Part shown: positions 25,438-33,688 of the stretch, in pieces
Numbering within the stretch: position 1 is the first letter of the stretch
How the letters are laid out: each line of letters starts with the position of its first letter
Origin: Cryobacterium tepidiphilum
GTDB taxonomy: Bacteria; Actinomycetota; Actinomycetes; Actinomycetales; Microbacteriaceae
Reading direction: 5' to 3'
Assembly: GCF_003716325.1 (NCBI RefSeq)
Contig: NZ_RDSR01000001.1
Coordinates: 124,001 to 188,000 of the forward strand
Length of the DNA stretch: 64,000 nucleotides
Notes under the pieces: generated by a model
What the model saw: only the letters and a program-made list of their open reading frames with translations
What the model was told of the DNA's origin: nothing
Database searches by the model: none
Program-made: the position numbers and the translations under genes

Positions 25438-26603
25438 TAGCTTGACCTTTCGTTAATAAGCGCGGTCGGCTTGATTCCGGTCGCGCTGTCATCGATACTC
25501 GGAACGCTGACCCAGCCCCCCGAGGCAGCGGAATCCAAGACGGATTCGGTCAGTTGCGCGGCCCGCAATCCGTCACGAAATGTCGGTAGTCCGACAACCG
25601 CTTCTCCTGAGATTGCTGAGTAGCTGTCCTTGACGAAAGCATTGAAGGAGTCTTGGTATCCCTGCGGGTGTCCAGCTGGCAGAACCGCGTATTTCTTACC
25701 CTGATCGGTTGTGAGCATGTCAGCTCCAGCGGGGATATGGCGCGCGGACTTAGTGTCGCCCACCCGCAATGTGCCGGGGTTTTCCTGATTGAAGCTGAAT
25801 GATTTTTCGGTTCCGTCAAACGAGAACCAGAGTCGATTTTTGCGGCCCGGTGTGACCTGGCTGATCACGAGGGATCCGCTTGCCCCATGATCCGTCTCGA
25901 AAAGCAGGTTGGCACCGTCTTCCGTTTCGACGCGTGTGGCTCGGGCGCCATTAGGACGCTCGGGGAAGGCGCGTGAAGTCTTGGCGACTAGTCGAGTAAT
26001 GCGGTGGCCAGTCACGAATTCCATGAGATCGCACCAGTGGACGCCGATGTCTCCGAATGCTCTAGAACCGCCCCCGAGTGCAGGGTCCACTCGCCAATTG
26101 TTTGAGCGGGGATCTGCCAACCAGTCCTGCAGGTATGAGCCATGCAAGAGCCACAGTCTGCCCGCATCGCCCGAGAGGATCCGCTCTCGGATCTCCCGTA
26201 CAGCAGGATAAAAGCGGTAGATAAACGGAACAGAGGCAACAACGCCGGCTGCCTCTGCTGAAGAAACCAGCCGGGCCGCGTCCTGCACGGACGTGGCGAG
26301 GGGCTTTTCACAGATCACCGCTTTGCCAGCAGCGATTGCGCTCGCCGCTAGCTCGGCGTGGGACGCGTTGGGCGTGCAGATGTGCACGACATCAATGTCA
26401 TCCCGGGCGATGAGCGTCGCCGGTGACTCGCAAGCTTCCGCGGCGCCTAGCCGGGTGGCAGCGGCGAGAGTTCCCTCGGGGCTGCGGCTGGCTACGGCTG
26501 CCACTACGCCCCCGCTTGCACGAACGGCGTGGGAGTGGACGGTCCCCATGAAGCCCGTTCCGATGATGCCAGCACGAAGTGCACCACCAGCCTGCATGGT
26601 CAT
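25437..26603 (-). CDS. Gfo/Idh/MocA family oxidoreductase (second dehydrogenase)
   Basis: A 388-residue NAD(P)-dependent enzyme with GIIGTGFMGTVHSHAV at the start, CEKPLATSVQDAARLV near residue 100 and DIGVHWCDLMEFVTG for the catalytic region. It probably oxidises or reduces a sugar or 3-keto sugar. In the proposed 3-keto-glycoside pathway this would be the reductive partner, which is inference. It overlaps both neighbours (ATGA with the permease stop, TAATG with the isomerase start). Confidence 0.8.
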   Translation of the reverse strand: MTMQAGGALRAGIIGTGFMGTVHSHAVRASGGVVAAVASRSPEGTLAAATRLGAAEACESPATLIARDDIDVVHICTPNASHAELAASAIAAGKAVICEKPLATSVQDAARLVSSAEAAGVVASVPFIYRFYPAVREIRERILSGDAGRLWLLHGSYLQDWLADPRSNNWRVDPALGGGSRAFGDIGVHWCDLMEFVTGHRITRLVAKTSRAFPERPNGARATRVETEDGANLLFETDHGASGSLVISQVTPGRKNRLWFSFDGTEKSFSFNQENPGTLRVGDTKSARHIPAGADMLTTDQGKKYAVLPAGHPQGYQDSFNAFVKDSYSAISGEAVVGLPTFRDGLRAAQLTESVLDSAASGGWVSVPSIDDSATGIKPTALINERSS

Positions 26604-27586
26604 TTCTTACGGGCCAAGGCGACGGCGAGGATGATGATGGCGCCGCGGACGATTTGTTGCTGGCTGCTGTCCAGCCCGGCGAGTACCAGGCCGTTGTTGA
26701 TCAAGCCGATGAGCAGTGCGCCGAACATTGTGCCGATCACCGTGCCACTGCCACCGAACAAGCTCGTTCCCCCGAGGATGACAGCCGCAATGGCTGAGAG
26801 CTCATCTCCGGTGCCCCACTGGAACCGTCCCGATTGCAGTCGGCCTGCGTAGAGCATGCCGGCGACACTGGCGACGACTCCAGAGATCAGTAACACCGTG
26901 AATTTGATGCGCTTCGTGTTGATACCTGTGAAGTTGGCGGCGGTCCGGTTTCCCCCGGTTGCCAGAACCTGACGACCGAATTTGGTGCGGGAAAGGCCTA
27001 TCGCGCCAATCGCGACGAAGACGGCAGCCCATACGACAAGACTCGGAACTGGGCCGATGTTTCCCGAGCCGAAGATGTTGTTGAAGACATCACTGAGGAT
27101 CGGCTCAGGGGCGGAATTGGTGATCCACTGCGCCGTGCCGACGGCGACGCCCATCATCCCGAGCGTTACCAAAAATGACGGGATGCCAAGCAGGCTGACC
27201 AGGGAACCGTTTATTGCACCGACAACGAAGCCGACGGCCAAGCCGGTGACGATCCCTGGCACGAGGCCCCAGGCGGAGATCGCCATTGCCGTGGATACGC
27301 TCGAAAGCCCGGCGATCGATCCCACGCTGAGGTCGATCTCCGCAGCCGCGATTACATACGTCATTCCGACGGCGATGACCATGATTGTTGCGGTCTGGCG
27401 CAAAATGTTCACGAGATTGACGGGTGAAAGGAATCCCTGGTTTCCAAGGAAGATCGCGAAAAAGAGGAACACAACTGCAAAGCCGATGTAGATGACGTAC
27501 CGGCGCCAATCGATTCCGGTGATAATGTCCCGGGATCGGCGTTTGGAGGCGATCGGCGACGCCGAAGTGGTACTCGTGTTGTTCAT
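26600..27586 (-). CDS. Sugar ABC transporter permease (RbsC family)
   Basis: A 328-residue membrane protein with about nine helices. The family landmarks are VGMTYVIAAAEIDLSVGSI (residues about 78-96) and ILGGTSLFGGSGTVIGTMFGA near the C terminus. It forms the channel for the adjacent RbsA-like ATPase and RbsB-like binding protein. It lies two bases downstream of the ATPase gene, and its stop overlaps the start of the dehydrogenase gene. Confidence 0.92.
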   Translation of the reverse strand: MNNTSTTSASPIASKRRSRDIITGIDWRRYVIYIGFAVVFLFFAIFLGNQGFLSPVNLVNILRQTATIMVIAVGMTYVIAAAEIDLSVGSIAGLSSVSTAMAISAWGLVPGIVTGLAVGFVVGAINGSLVSLLGIPSFLVTLGMMGVAVGTAQWITNSAPEPILSDVFNNIFGSGNIGPVPSLVVWAAVFVAIGAIGLSRTKFGRQVLATGGNRTAANFTGINTKRIKFTVLLISGVVASVAGMLYAGRLQSGRFQWGTGDELSAIAAVILGGTSLFGGSGTVIGTMFGALLIGLINNGLVLAGLDSSQQQIVRGAIIILAVALARKK

Positions 27587-27588
27587 GT

Positions 27589-29097
27589 TCAGACTCCTTG
27601 AACTGCAAGTTGAAGAAATTCCTCGTCAACAATCTCGTTGCGAGAAAGATCGCGAATTACGGAACCGTCGCGGATGATTAGCACGCGATCGCTGACAGCA
27701 AGAAGCTCGGGGTATTCCGAAGAGATGATCATGACGGCCTTTCCTTGATCCGCCAGATCACGGACCAGATCGAGAATCTCGCTCTTCGTGCCGATGTCAA
27801 TGCCCGCTGTGGGTTCGTCAAGAATCAAGATGTCGGGGTTTCGGCCCAGCCACTTGGCTAAGACGACTTTTTGCTGATTGCCGCCGGAGAGCAGGTTGAC
27901 CGGCTTGGCGGGATTGGAGACCTTGACAGCGAACTTCGAGATCAACAAGTTAGCGAGCTCCTTACCCGCGCGAGTATCTATCAACGGGCCTTTGCCGATT
28001 CCAGTCAGCAGACCGAGCAGAAGATTGTCGCGGACCGAGTGGTCCAGAACCAATCCTTGATCTCTTCGGTCCTCGGGGATTAGGGCGATTCCGGCTTGCA
28101 TTGCGCGCTGCGGCGAGGAGATGTTGACTTTCTCACCCCGAATGTAGATGTCCCCGCTTTCAACGCGATCAATGCCGAAGAGCGCTCTGGCCAATTCCGT
28201 GCGTCCGCTCCCCATGAGGCCAGCGAGCCCGATAATCTCTCCTGGCCGAAGGGTGAGGGACACGTCCCGCACCCGCGCTCCGGCATTGAGCCGACGCACC
28301 TCAAGGAGTGGTTGATCGTCGAATGCGGCTTGGGATCGAGTGCGGTAGGTCAGTTCCCCCTCGATTTTCTTGCCAACAATGCCCTCAATGATCTGCTCGG
28401 GAGCAACGTCTGCGAGCGATTCGGTCAAAAGTCGCCGCCCGTCCCTCAGGATGGTGATGCGGTCGCTGACACGGTAAACTTCGTCCATCCTGTGTGAGAT
28501 GTAGATAATGGAGATGCCGCGGCTCTTCAGCCGGCCGATCAAGGCGAACAGCGCCTCGGTTTCATTCTTTGCAAGACTCGCCGTCGGTTCATCCATAATT
28601 AGAACTCGCGCGTTCTGGGCCAACGCCTTGGCAATCTCGGTGAGTTGCCAGTAAGCGGTTCCTAGGCGGCCCACCTCAGAGCGCGGGTCGAGATCGACCT
28701 CCATCTCTGAAAGTACGTCTCTAGCGCGCTGCCTTGATTCTCTGTCGTTGATGAATCCCGCGCCGTTCAACGGCTCAGCTCCGAGGAAGATGTTCTGCGC
28801 GACGGTGAGGCTGGGCACGAGGCTGAATTCCTGGAACACCATGCCGATGCCAGCGGCCTTCGCGTCCGGGATGGAATCGATTTTCACTCGGTTGCCGTCG
28901 ACCATGATCGTGCCGCGATCGGATTGGTAAACACCTTGCAGGATCTTCATCAACGTTGACTTTCCCGCACCGTTGCCGCCGACGAGAGCGTGAACTTCGC
29001 CTTTGCGAACTTCGAAATCAACGTCATTGAGGACAGTTACACCATTGAAGCTCTTGGAGATGGACCGCATCTCCACTGCGTACTCTGCTCCGGTCAT
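27589..29097 (-). CDS. Sugar ABC transporter ATP-binding protein (RbsA family)
   Basis: A 502-residue protein with two nucleotide-binding domains, as in ribose/galactose-type importers. NBD1 has the Walker A GGNGAGKST and Walker B VLIMDEPTAS. NBD2 has the degenerate Walker A GLMGSGRTE, signature LSGGNQQKVVLAKWL and Walker B ILILDEPTAGID. The ATG at 29097 is preferred over an ATG four codons upstream because homology starts near MRSISKSFNGV. It sits between the binding-protein and permease genes. Confidence 0.93.
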   Translation of the reverse strand: MTGAEYAVEMRSISKSFNGVTVLNDVDFEVRKGEVHALVGGNGAGKSTLMKILQGVYQSDRGTIMVDGNRVKIDSIPDAKAAGIGMVFQEFSLVPSLTVAQNIFLGAEPLNGAGFINDRESRQRARDVLSEMEVDLDPRSEVGRLGTAYWQLTEIAKALAQNARVLIMDEPTASLAKNETEALFALIGRLKSRGISIIYISHRMDEVYRVSDRITILRDGRRLLTESLADVAPEQIIEGIVGKKIEGELTYRTRSQAAFDDQPLLEVRRLNAGARVRDVSLTLRPGEIIGLAGLMGSGRTELARALFGIDRVESGDIYIRGEKVNISSPQRAMQAGIALIPEDRRDQGLVLDHSVRDNLLLGLLTGIGKGPLIDTRAGKELANLLISKFAVKVSNPAKPVNLLSGGNQQKVVLAKWLGRNPDILILDEPTAGIDIGTKSEILDLVRDLADQGKAVMIISSEYPELLAVSDRVLIIRDGSVIRDLSRNEIVDEEFLQLAVQGV

Positions 29098-29153
29098 GAG
29101 ACACCACATTTTCCGGAGGACGCGGCGAGAAAGCCGCGGCCCCCATTCATCGA

Positions 29154-30320
29154 TTACTTCTTGTAGGAGTCCACAATCGACGCGGGCGGATCAGCGTGAT
29201 ACACCTGCTTCCAAGCGTCGAGCACGTTTGAGTGGTCAACGGGAAGAGCAGGCACCGCTACGTATGCCGGCAGGTCCTTGCCGATCAGAGAAAGAGCTCC
29301 CAGACGGGCTTCGGTCACTCCCTGGTCGAAGGGTCGCTGCGCGCCGAGACCGACAATGAGCTGGTCCTTGGCCAGTGCGATCGCGACGTTCGTCCCGAGG
29401 TCTTCAGTGGCTATTTTCAGGTTTGTGTTGCCTGCCGCTCTCGCGGCTGCCATAACACCTTCTGCAGGGACGTCCCAAACAGCCCAGATGCCCGTCAGGT
29501 CGGGGTGCTTGGTCAGCATGGCGCCAGCGGACACTTGTGCCTGTCCGGCGAAATCAGGACCAGCGATACCTGTCTCTTCGACAATCTCGATGTCGGGGAA
29601 TTCCTGGTTGATCGTCTCTTTGAAGCCTTGGTAGCGCTGTTTGGTGACGAAGAAGTCAGCTTGATGGAAAATTACGCCGATCTTGCCTTTACCGCCGATT
29701 GCCTTGGCCATCTCGTATGCGGAGACCACTCCGTTGCCGTAGTTGTCGGCCGATACGACGGAGACATAATCTTCGCCGGCCGTCATGCCGTTGGGCACAT
29801 TGTCCATGAACACGAGCTTTATTCCAGCCGCCGCCAACGCTTCATAAGCTGATTCTGTGGCAACGGGATCGGTCGGGATCGACACGATGAGGTCGGGCTT
29901 CTGGGTGGCGAGAGTTTCAAGCTGCGACACTTGCTGGTCGGGCTTGAAGTTTGCATCTGTCGTCGCGATCACTTTGATGCCGAGCTTGCCGAACTCGCTT
30001 TTCAGGCCGGCGATCTGGGCGGTGGCCCAGTCGTTCCCGCCGTAGTGCATGGCGATAGCCGCAGTCGCGTTCAGCGCCTTCACTTTAGCGATTTCTTCCT
30101 CCGTCATGTCTGCTGAGGAAGCGGGAGCGGCCGTTTCGCCGTGGGGACCCTTGCTGAGAACCTTTCCGCTGACAATGTCCGCAAGTGCCTTCTCCGCCTT
30201 TTGCACGGCTGGATTTGCAGAGGCAGCAGCCTGCGAGTCGGAGCTTCCTGCCGAACTGCAGCCCGAAACGGCGATGAGTACCGCCCCTGTCGCTGCAATC
30301 AAAGCCAAATTGCGCTTCAT
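29154..30320 (-). CDS. Sugar ABC transporter substrate-binding lipoprotein (RbsB-like)
   Basis: A 388-residue exported lipoprotein. The signal peptide ends with the lipobox VSGC, so Cys20 should be lipidated and anchor the protein outside the membrane. The mature part is a periplasmic-binding-protein type I fold (IAMHYGGNDWATAQIAGLK, then KPDLIVSIPTDPVATESAYEALAAAGIKLVFMDN). About 90 residues of alanine/lysine-rich leader separate the lipobox from the domain, longer than usual. The start has GGAG seven bases upstream. It is the first gene of the operon; a strong promoter lies 120 bases upstream. Confidence 0.92.
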   Translation of the reverse strand: MKRNLALIAATGAVLIAVSGCSSAGSSDSQAAASANPAVQKAEKALADIVSGKVLSKGPHGETAAPASSADMTEEEIAKVKALNATAAIAMHYGGNDWATAQIAGLKSEFGKLGIKVIATTDANFKPDQQVSQLETLATQKPDLIVSIPTDPVATESAYEALAAAGIKLVFMDNVPNGMTAGEDYVSVVSADNYGNGVVSAYEMAKAIGGKGKIGVIFHQADFFVTKQRYQGFKETINQEFPDIEIVEETGIAGPDFAGQAQVSAGAMLTKHPDLTGIWAVWDVPAEGVMAAARAAGNTNLKIATEDLGTNVAIALAKDQLIVGLGAQRPFDQGVTEARLGALSLIGKDLPAYVAVPALPVDHSNVLDAWKQVYHADPPASIVDSYKK

Positions 30321-30438
30321 GAATATTCTCCAATGAATATCGGGCACGCCCGGGTGGGATCTTGCCGATTACCGAGGACCCCTTCACGAACGGTGGTGCC
30401 CGGTTCCGACGCGGATATCGCTCAACACCCGCTCGGCA

Positions 30439-30469
30439 AGTATGGCAGAAGACGTGCGTCTTTTGTCAA
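30439..30469 (-). promoter_or_regulatory. Promoter and operator of the sugar ABC/dehydrogenase operon
   Basis: On the minus strand a consensus -35 TTGACA (30464-30469) and a -10 CATACT (30439-30444) are 19 bases apart. Between them is an inverted repeat, AAGACG-CA-CGTCTT (30449-30462), suited to a repressor that blocks polymerase. A second pair, CTTTTGT and ACAAAAG, overlaps the -35 region at about 30460-30483. Confidence 0.65.
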
Positions 30470-30483
30470 GCCAATTACAAAAG

Positions 30484-30737
30484 TCGTGTGTCGATCGACG
30501 GGTTCCGGAATGCTGCGCGGCATTACTTTCAGGAGAAAGGGCCAATGTTGTTGGTTGCAGCCGCAATCGCGGTGAAGGACTGAACGCGGTGCGGGTGCGC
30601 GGGATCCCACAGAGCACCTACGCCGTCAGCTACATAACCGCCTCCGTTGTGGCAATCCCCAATCCGCAACTCGAGGAAGGGCTGACGTTGCCGGAAAGTT
30701 CTAGCGTGCGTGCAGCGAGACGGCAGACGTAAGCGCC
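30484..30737. other. Transitional stretch with no recognisable gene
   Basis: About 250 bases between the island promoter and the broken permease. Open frames exist but none resembles a protein I know, and codon quality is poor. The base composition rises from island-like to chromosome-like across it, so it probably contains the recombination junction. No terminal inverted repeats, tRNA end or direct repeat was found. Confidence 0.5.
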
Positions 30738-31062
30738 ACCCCGTCTACGTTGTACGTGCTCGCGGGCCGGCATTGCCGCCGTGATGATGCTCGGCCGCAC
30801 CACTGCGGGCACGTCGACGCACGGCACGCTGTACGAGCTCGACGCGATCGCTTCGGTCGTCGTCGGTGGCACCCTGCTGATCGGCGGGCGCGGCACGATC
30901 GTCGGCACCGTGCTCGGCGTGCTCATCTTCAGCACCCTGTCCAACATCTTCACTCAGAACAACCTCGACACCTCCGTGCAGGCGGTCGCCAAGGGCGTCA
31001 TCATCGTCGTCGCGGTGCTGCTGCAGCAGCGCTTCGCCGTGCGGGGCGCCAAGCGCACATAG
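30738..31062 (+). pseudogene. Truncated, frameshifted sugar ABC permease (RbsC-like) remnant
   Basis: Only the C-terminal third of an RbsC-type permease remains. It reads YVLAG in one frame (about 30746-30768) and then continues in another frame as GIAAVMMLGRTTAGT, YELDAIASVVVGGTLLIGG and VQAVAKGVIIVVAVLLQQRF to a TAG at 31060. The conserved glycine-rich ...VVVGGT..GGRGT block identifies the family. The N-terminal two thirds are missing exactly where the low-GC island ends. It is upstream of and in the same direction as the DeoR gene, so it is probably what is left of an older sugar operon. Confidence 0.75.
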
Positions 31063-31164
31063 GTCGAGCGCCTCGCCGTCCACGCCCCCTCCAATAGGCT
31101 GTGCTACAGCGGATGCGCCGCCGCGATGTGCGAGAGCGGTGCGTGCTGAGAGGAGCTGGGGTTC

Positions 31165-31941
31165 GTGAAGGCAGAACGGCACTCCCGCATCGTCGAGATC
31201 CTCGATGACCGGAACACCGCATCCGTTGCCACCCTGAGCGAACAGCTCGACGTCTCGGAAATGACGATCCGGCGCGATCTCCTGGAACTGGAGCGCACCG
31301 GCATCCTCCGGCGCATCCACGGCGGGGCCACCCGCACCACCGGTCGGGCCTACGAGCCCCCGTTCCGGGTGCGGCAGATGAACGACAGCGGCATCAAGCG
31401 GGCCATTGCGAAGGCCGCGGCGGCGATGGTCGACGACGGCGACGCCCTCGGGATCGACGTCGGGTCGACCGTGCTGGAGATCGTTCCGCAGATCACCGCG
31501 TCGAACCTGACGATCGTGACGGCGAGCCTGCGCGTGGCCATGGCCGTGGCCGAGCATCACGCGCTGGAGCAGACCGTGCGACTGATCTCGACCGGCGGCG
31601 TGCTGCGGGCCGAGGAGCTCTCGTTCATCGGCCAGGCCGCCGTGCAGAGTTTCGGGCGGTTCCGCATCGACAAGGCGTTCCTGGGCGTGGGCGGAGTGTC
31701 GGTGGCCGGCGGCGCCACGGAGTTCAACCTGGAGGATTCGGACGTCAAGCGCGCCATGGTGGAGTCCGCCAACAGCGTGATCGTGCTCGCCGACTCCAGC
31801 AAGCTGGAGAAGGTCGGATTCGCGGAGGTGTGCCCGATCGAGGATATTGACGTGCTGGTCACCGACGACCGCGCCGACCCCGCGCTGCTGGAGAGCTTCC
31901 GGGCAGCGGGGGTCGACGTCGTGGTGGCGCCGGTCGGCTAG
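31165..31941 (+). CDS. DeoR/GlpR family transcriptional regulator
   Basis: A 258-residue sugar-phosphate-responsive repressor. The DeoR helix-turn-helix is at residues 6-58 (RHSRIVEILDD, then LSEQLDVSEMTIRRDLLELE and LRRIHGGA). The C-terminal effector domain has GIDVGSTVLEI and FLGVGGVSVAGG. The start is GTG with AGGAG ten bases upstream. It follows the broken permease and is convergent with the BtpA-family gene, which it may regulate. Confidence 0.92.
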   Translation: MKAERHSRIVEILDDRNTASVATLSEQLDVSEMTIRRDLLELERTGILRRIHGGATRTTGRAYEPPFRVRQMNDSGIKRAIAKAAAAMVDDGDALGIDVGSTVLEIVPQITASNLTIVTASLRVAMAVAEHHALEQTVRLISTGGVLRAEELSFIGQAAVQSFGRFRIDKAFLGVGGVSVAGGATEFNLEDSDVKRAMVESANSVIVLADSSKLEKVGFAEVCPIEDIDVLVTDDRADPALLESFRAAGVDVVVAPVG

Positions 31942-31950
31942 CGAAGAGCG

Positions 31951-32775
31951 TCAGCTCGCCGGCAGCGTGTGGCGCAGCTTCTGCACTTCACCCATGAGTT
32001 CGCGCACGCGGGCGGGGTCGACGGGGTTCTCGAAGACGCCGTCCTTCTTGAAATAGGTGCCGACCACGCCGCCGTCGGCGACGCTCAGCTGCGCGGCCGC
32101 GGTGTTCGCCCTCACGCCGGTGTTCACGAAGACCGGCACGTTGCCCGCCGCGTTCTTGACGGCCTGGAGCTGGTCCATGTCGGTCTGGGAGCCTGCGGTC
32201 GGTCCGGAGACGCAGATGGCGTCGGGGAGCGTCGCGAAGACGGTGGTGCGGGTGATGGCCTCGAGGTCGCGGTCGGCCAGGTACTTCGCCGATTCCGGAA
32301 CGATGTTGAAGAACAGCTTGACGTTCTCGCCGCCGACCGCCCGGCGGTGCCGTGCGGTCTCGCCCACGTTGGTGTTCCAGAGGCCGAAGTCGCTCGCGTA
32401 GACGCCGGTGAAGATCTCGCGCACGAACTTCGCATCCGTCGCGACGGCGAGGTCGATGGACGCCCGTCCGTCCCACAGCACGTTCACGCCGAAGGGCACG
32501 CTGATCTCATCGTGCAGCTCGCCGATGATGCGCGCCATGGTGATGGCCGTGATCGGCTCGGTCTTGGTGAGGTAGGGAAGGCTGAACTCGTTGGAGAACA
32601 TGACGGCGTCCACCCCGCCCTCCTGCAGATTGGCGAGCTCGGCGCGGGCCCGGTCGAGGATCGTCGCCAGGCCGCCCTTCGAGTCGTACCCCGGGTCGCC
32701 CGGCAGGGCGGAGAGGTGCAGCATGCCGATGATCGGCTTTGCCACGGGAAAGACGTCGTGCAACCAGGTGGCCAT
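31951..32775 (-). CDS. BtpA/SgcQ family TIM-barrel protein
   Basis: A 274-residue cytoplasmic protein of the BtpA family, which includes SgcQ of sugar clusters. Recognised by GMLHLSALPGDPGYDSKGG near residue 17, VDAVMFSNEFSLPY, VNVLWDGRASIDLAVAT and FVNTGVRANT. The fold is a TIM barrel; the enzymatic role is not established, though sugar operons commonly carry it. The start has AAGGAG upstream and the promoter has a perfect -10 box. Confidence 0.85.
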   Translation of the reverse strand: MATWLHDVFPVAKPIIGMLHLSALPGDPGYDSKGGLATILDRARAELANLQEGGVDAVMFSNEFSLPYLTKTEPITAITMARIIGELHDEISVPFGVNVLWDGRASIDLAVATDAKFVREIFTGVYASDFGLWNTNVGETARHRRAVGGENVKLFFNIVPESAKYLADRDLEAITRTTVFATLPDAICVSGPTAGSQTDMDQLQAVKNAAGNVPVFVNTGVRANTAAAQLSVADGGVVGTYFKKDGVFENPVDPARVRELMGEVQKLRHTLPAS

Positions 32776-32811
32776 GGAAGAGGTTCTCCTTGAATGTTAG
32801 AAAGTGTTCAT

Positions 32812-32817
32812 ATTATA
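32812..32817 (-). promoter_or_regulatory. -10 box of the btpA-like gene
   Basis: A perfect TATAAT on the minus strand lies 36 bases before the start codon. No good -35 is visible. AT-rich sequence around it (TGTTCATATTATAC) could hold the DeoR site. Confidence 0.6.
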
Positions 32818-32864
32818 CAGAGCCGACGTGATCGTTTGGGAGGGGGCCGGGCCGCGATATCCGC

Positions 32865-32895
32865 TTGACCTTGACGCAGCGTCAACGTTTAGCGT
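32865..32895 (+). promoter_or_regulatory. MerR-type promoter with operator in a 19-bp spacer
   Basis: The -35 TTGACC (32865-32870) and -10 TAGCGT (32890-32895) are 19 bases apart, the stretched spacing typical of MerR-activated promoters. Between them is the perfect palindrome TTGACGC-A-GCGTCAA (32871-32885). The -10 ends seven bases before the regulator's ATG, so the message should be leaderless and autoregulated. Confidence 0.85.
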
Positions 32896-32902
32896 GGACC
32901 TC

Positions 32903-33676
32903 ATGAGAGAGGGAACCGCCAGGGAATGGCCGATTCACGACATCGCACGGCTGGCCGGCACCACGAGCCGTGCCCTGCGGCACTACGGGGCCGTCGGGCT
33001 GTTGCCGCCGAGTCGCATCGGCGGCAACGGTTACCGCTATTACGACGAGCAGGCCCTGGTGCGACTGCAGCGCATCCTCATGCTGCGTCAGCTCGGCCTC
33101 GGCCTGCCCGCCATCGGCAGGGTGCTCGACCGCGAGACCGACGATGTCGCAGCCCTCTCCGACCACCTGCTTCGCCTCCGGCAGGAGCAGGACCGGCTCG
33201 ACCGCCAGATCCTGGCCGTCGAGCACACCATCCGCACCCTCACCGAAAGCGAGACGCTCATGCCCGAGAACATGTTCGACGGATTCGACCACACCCAGTA
33301 CCGCGAGGAGGTGGAGGAGAAGTGGGGGAAGGCGGCCTATGCGAGCGGCGACCGCTGGTGGCGCAGCATGACGGATGCCGAGAAGGCCGGCTTCCAGCAG
33401 CAGCACGTCGACATCGCGCGTGACTACGCCGCCGCGCGTGACCGGGGGCTGGCCGCCGACAGCGCCGAGGTGCAGGCCATCGCCGCCCGGCACCGCGACT
33501 GGATCGCCATCGGCTGGCAGGGGCGCCGGCCGACGGCCGAGGAGCTGGCCGGCCTCGGCGACATGTACGTGGCCGACGAGCGCTTCGCCGCCAACTACGG
33601 CGGTCAGGACGGCGCCGCGTTCGTGCGGGACGCCCTGCACGCCCTCGCGGGAAAGGGGCCGCACAGCACGGAATGA
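32903..33676 (+). CDS. MerR-family regulator with TipAS ligand domain
   Basis: A 257-residue activator. The winged helix is at residues 8-76 (WPIHDIARLAGTTSRALRHYGAVGLLPP), followed by a coiled coil (about 80-115). The TipAS-type antibiotic-recognition domain covers about 120-257, with the WWRSMT segment and AARHRDWI. TipA-type proteins bind drugs and activate their own promoter. The ATG at 32903 is chosen because it follows the MerR promoter; longer reading upstream would overlap the promoter. The RND pump gene starts 12 bases after its stop. Confidence 0.9.
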   Translation: MREGTAREWPIHDIARLAGTTSRALRHYGAVGLLPPSRIGGNGYRYYDEQALVRLQRILMLRQLGLGLPAIGRVLDRETDDVAALSDHLLRLRQEQDRLDRQILAVEHTIRTLTESETLMPENMFDGFDHTQYREEVEEKWGKAAYASGDRWWRSMTDAEKAGFQQQHVDIARDYAAARDRGLAADSAEVQAIAARHRDWIAIGWQGRRPTAEELAGLGDMYVADERFAANYGGQDGAAFVRDALHALAGKGPHSTE

Positions 33677-33682
33677 CATACT
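33677..33682 (+). promoter_or_regulatory. -10-like box before the RND gene
   Basis: CATACT begins immediately after the MerR gene stop codon and ends six bases before the GTG at 33689, giving a possible separate leaderless start for the pump in addition to read-through. Confidence 0.4.
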
Positions 33683-33688
33683 TGCCCG

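Noticed and set aside
22944..30737. Integrase, transposase, tRNA or att repeats bordering the low-GC segment
   Set aside because: No such gene or matching direct repeat was found near either boundary by eye; a mechanism cannot be named.
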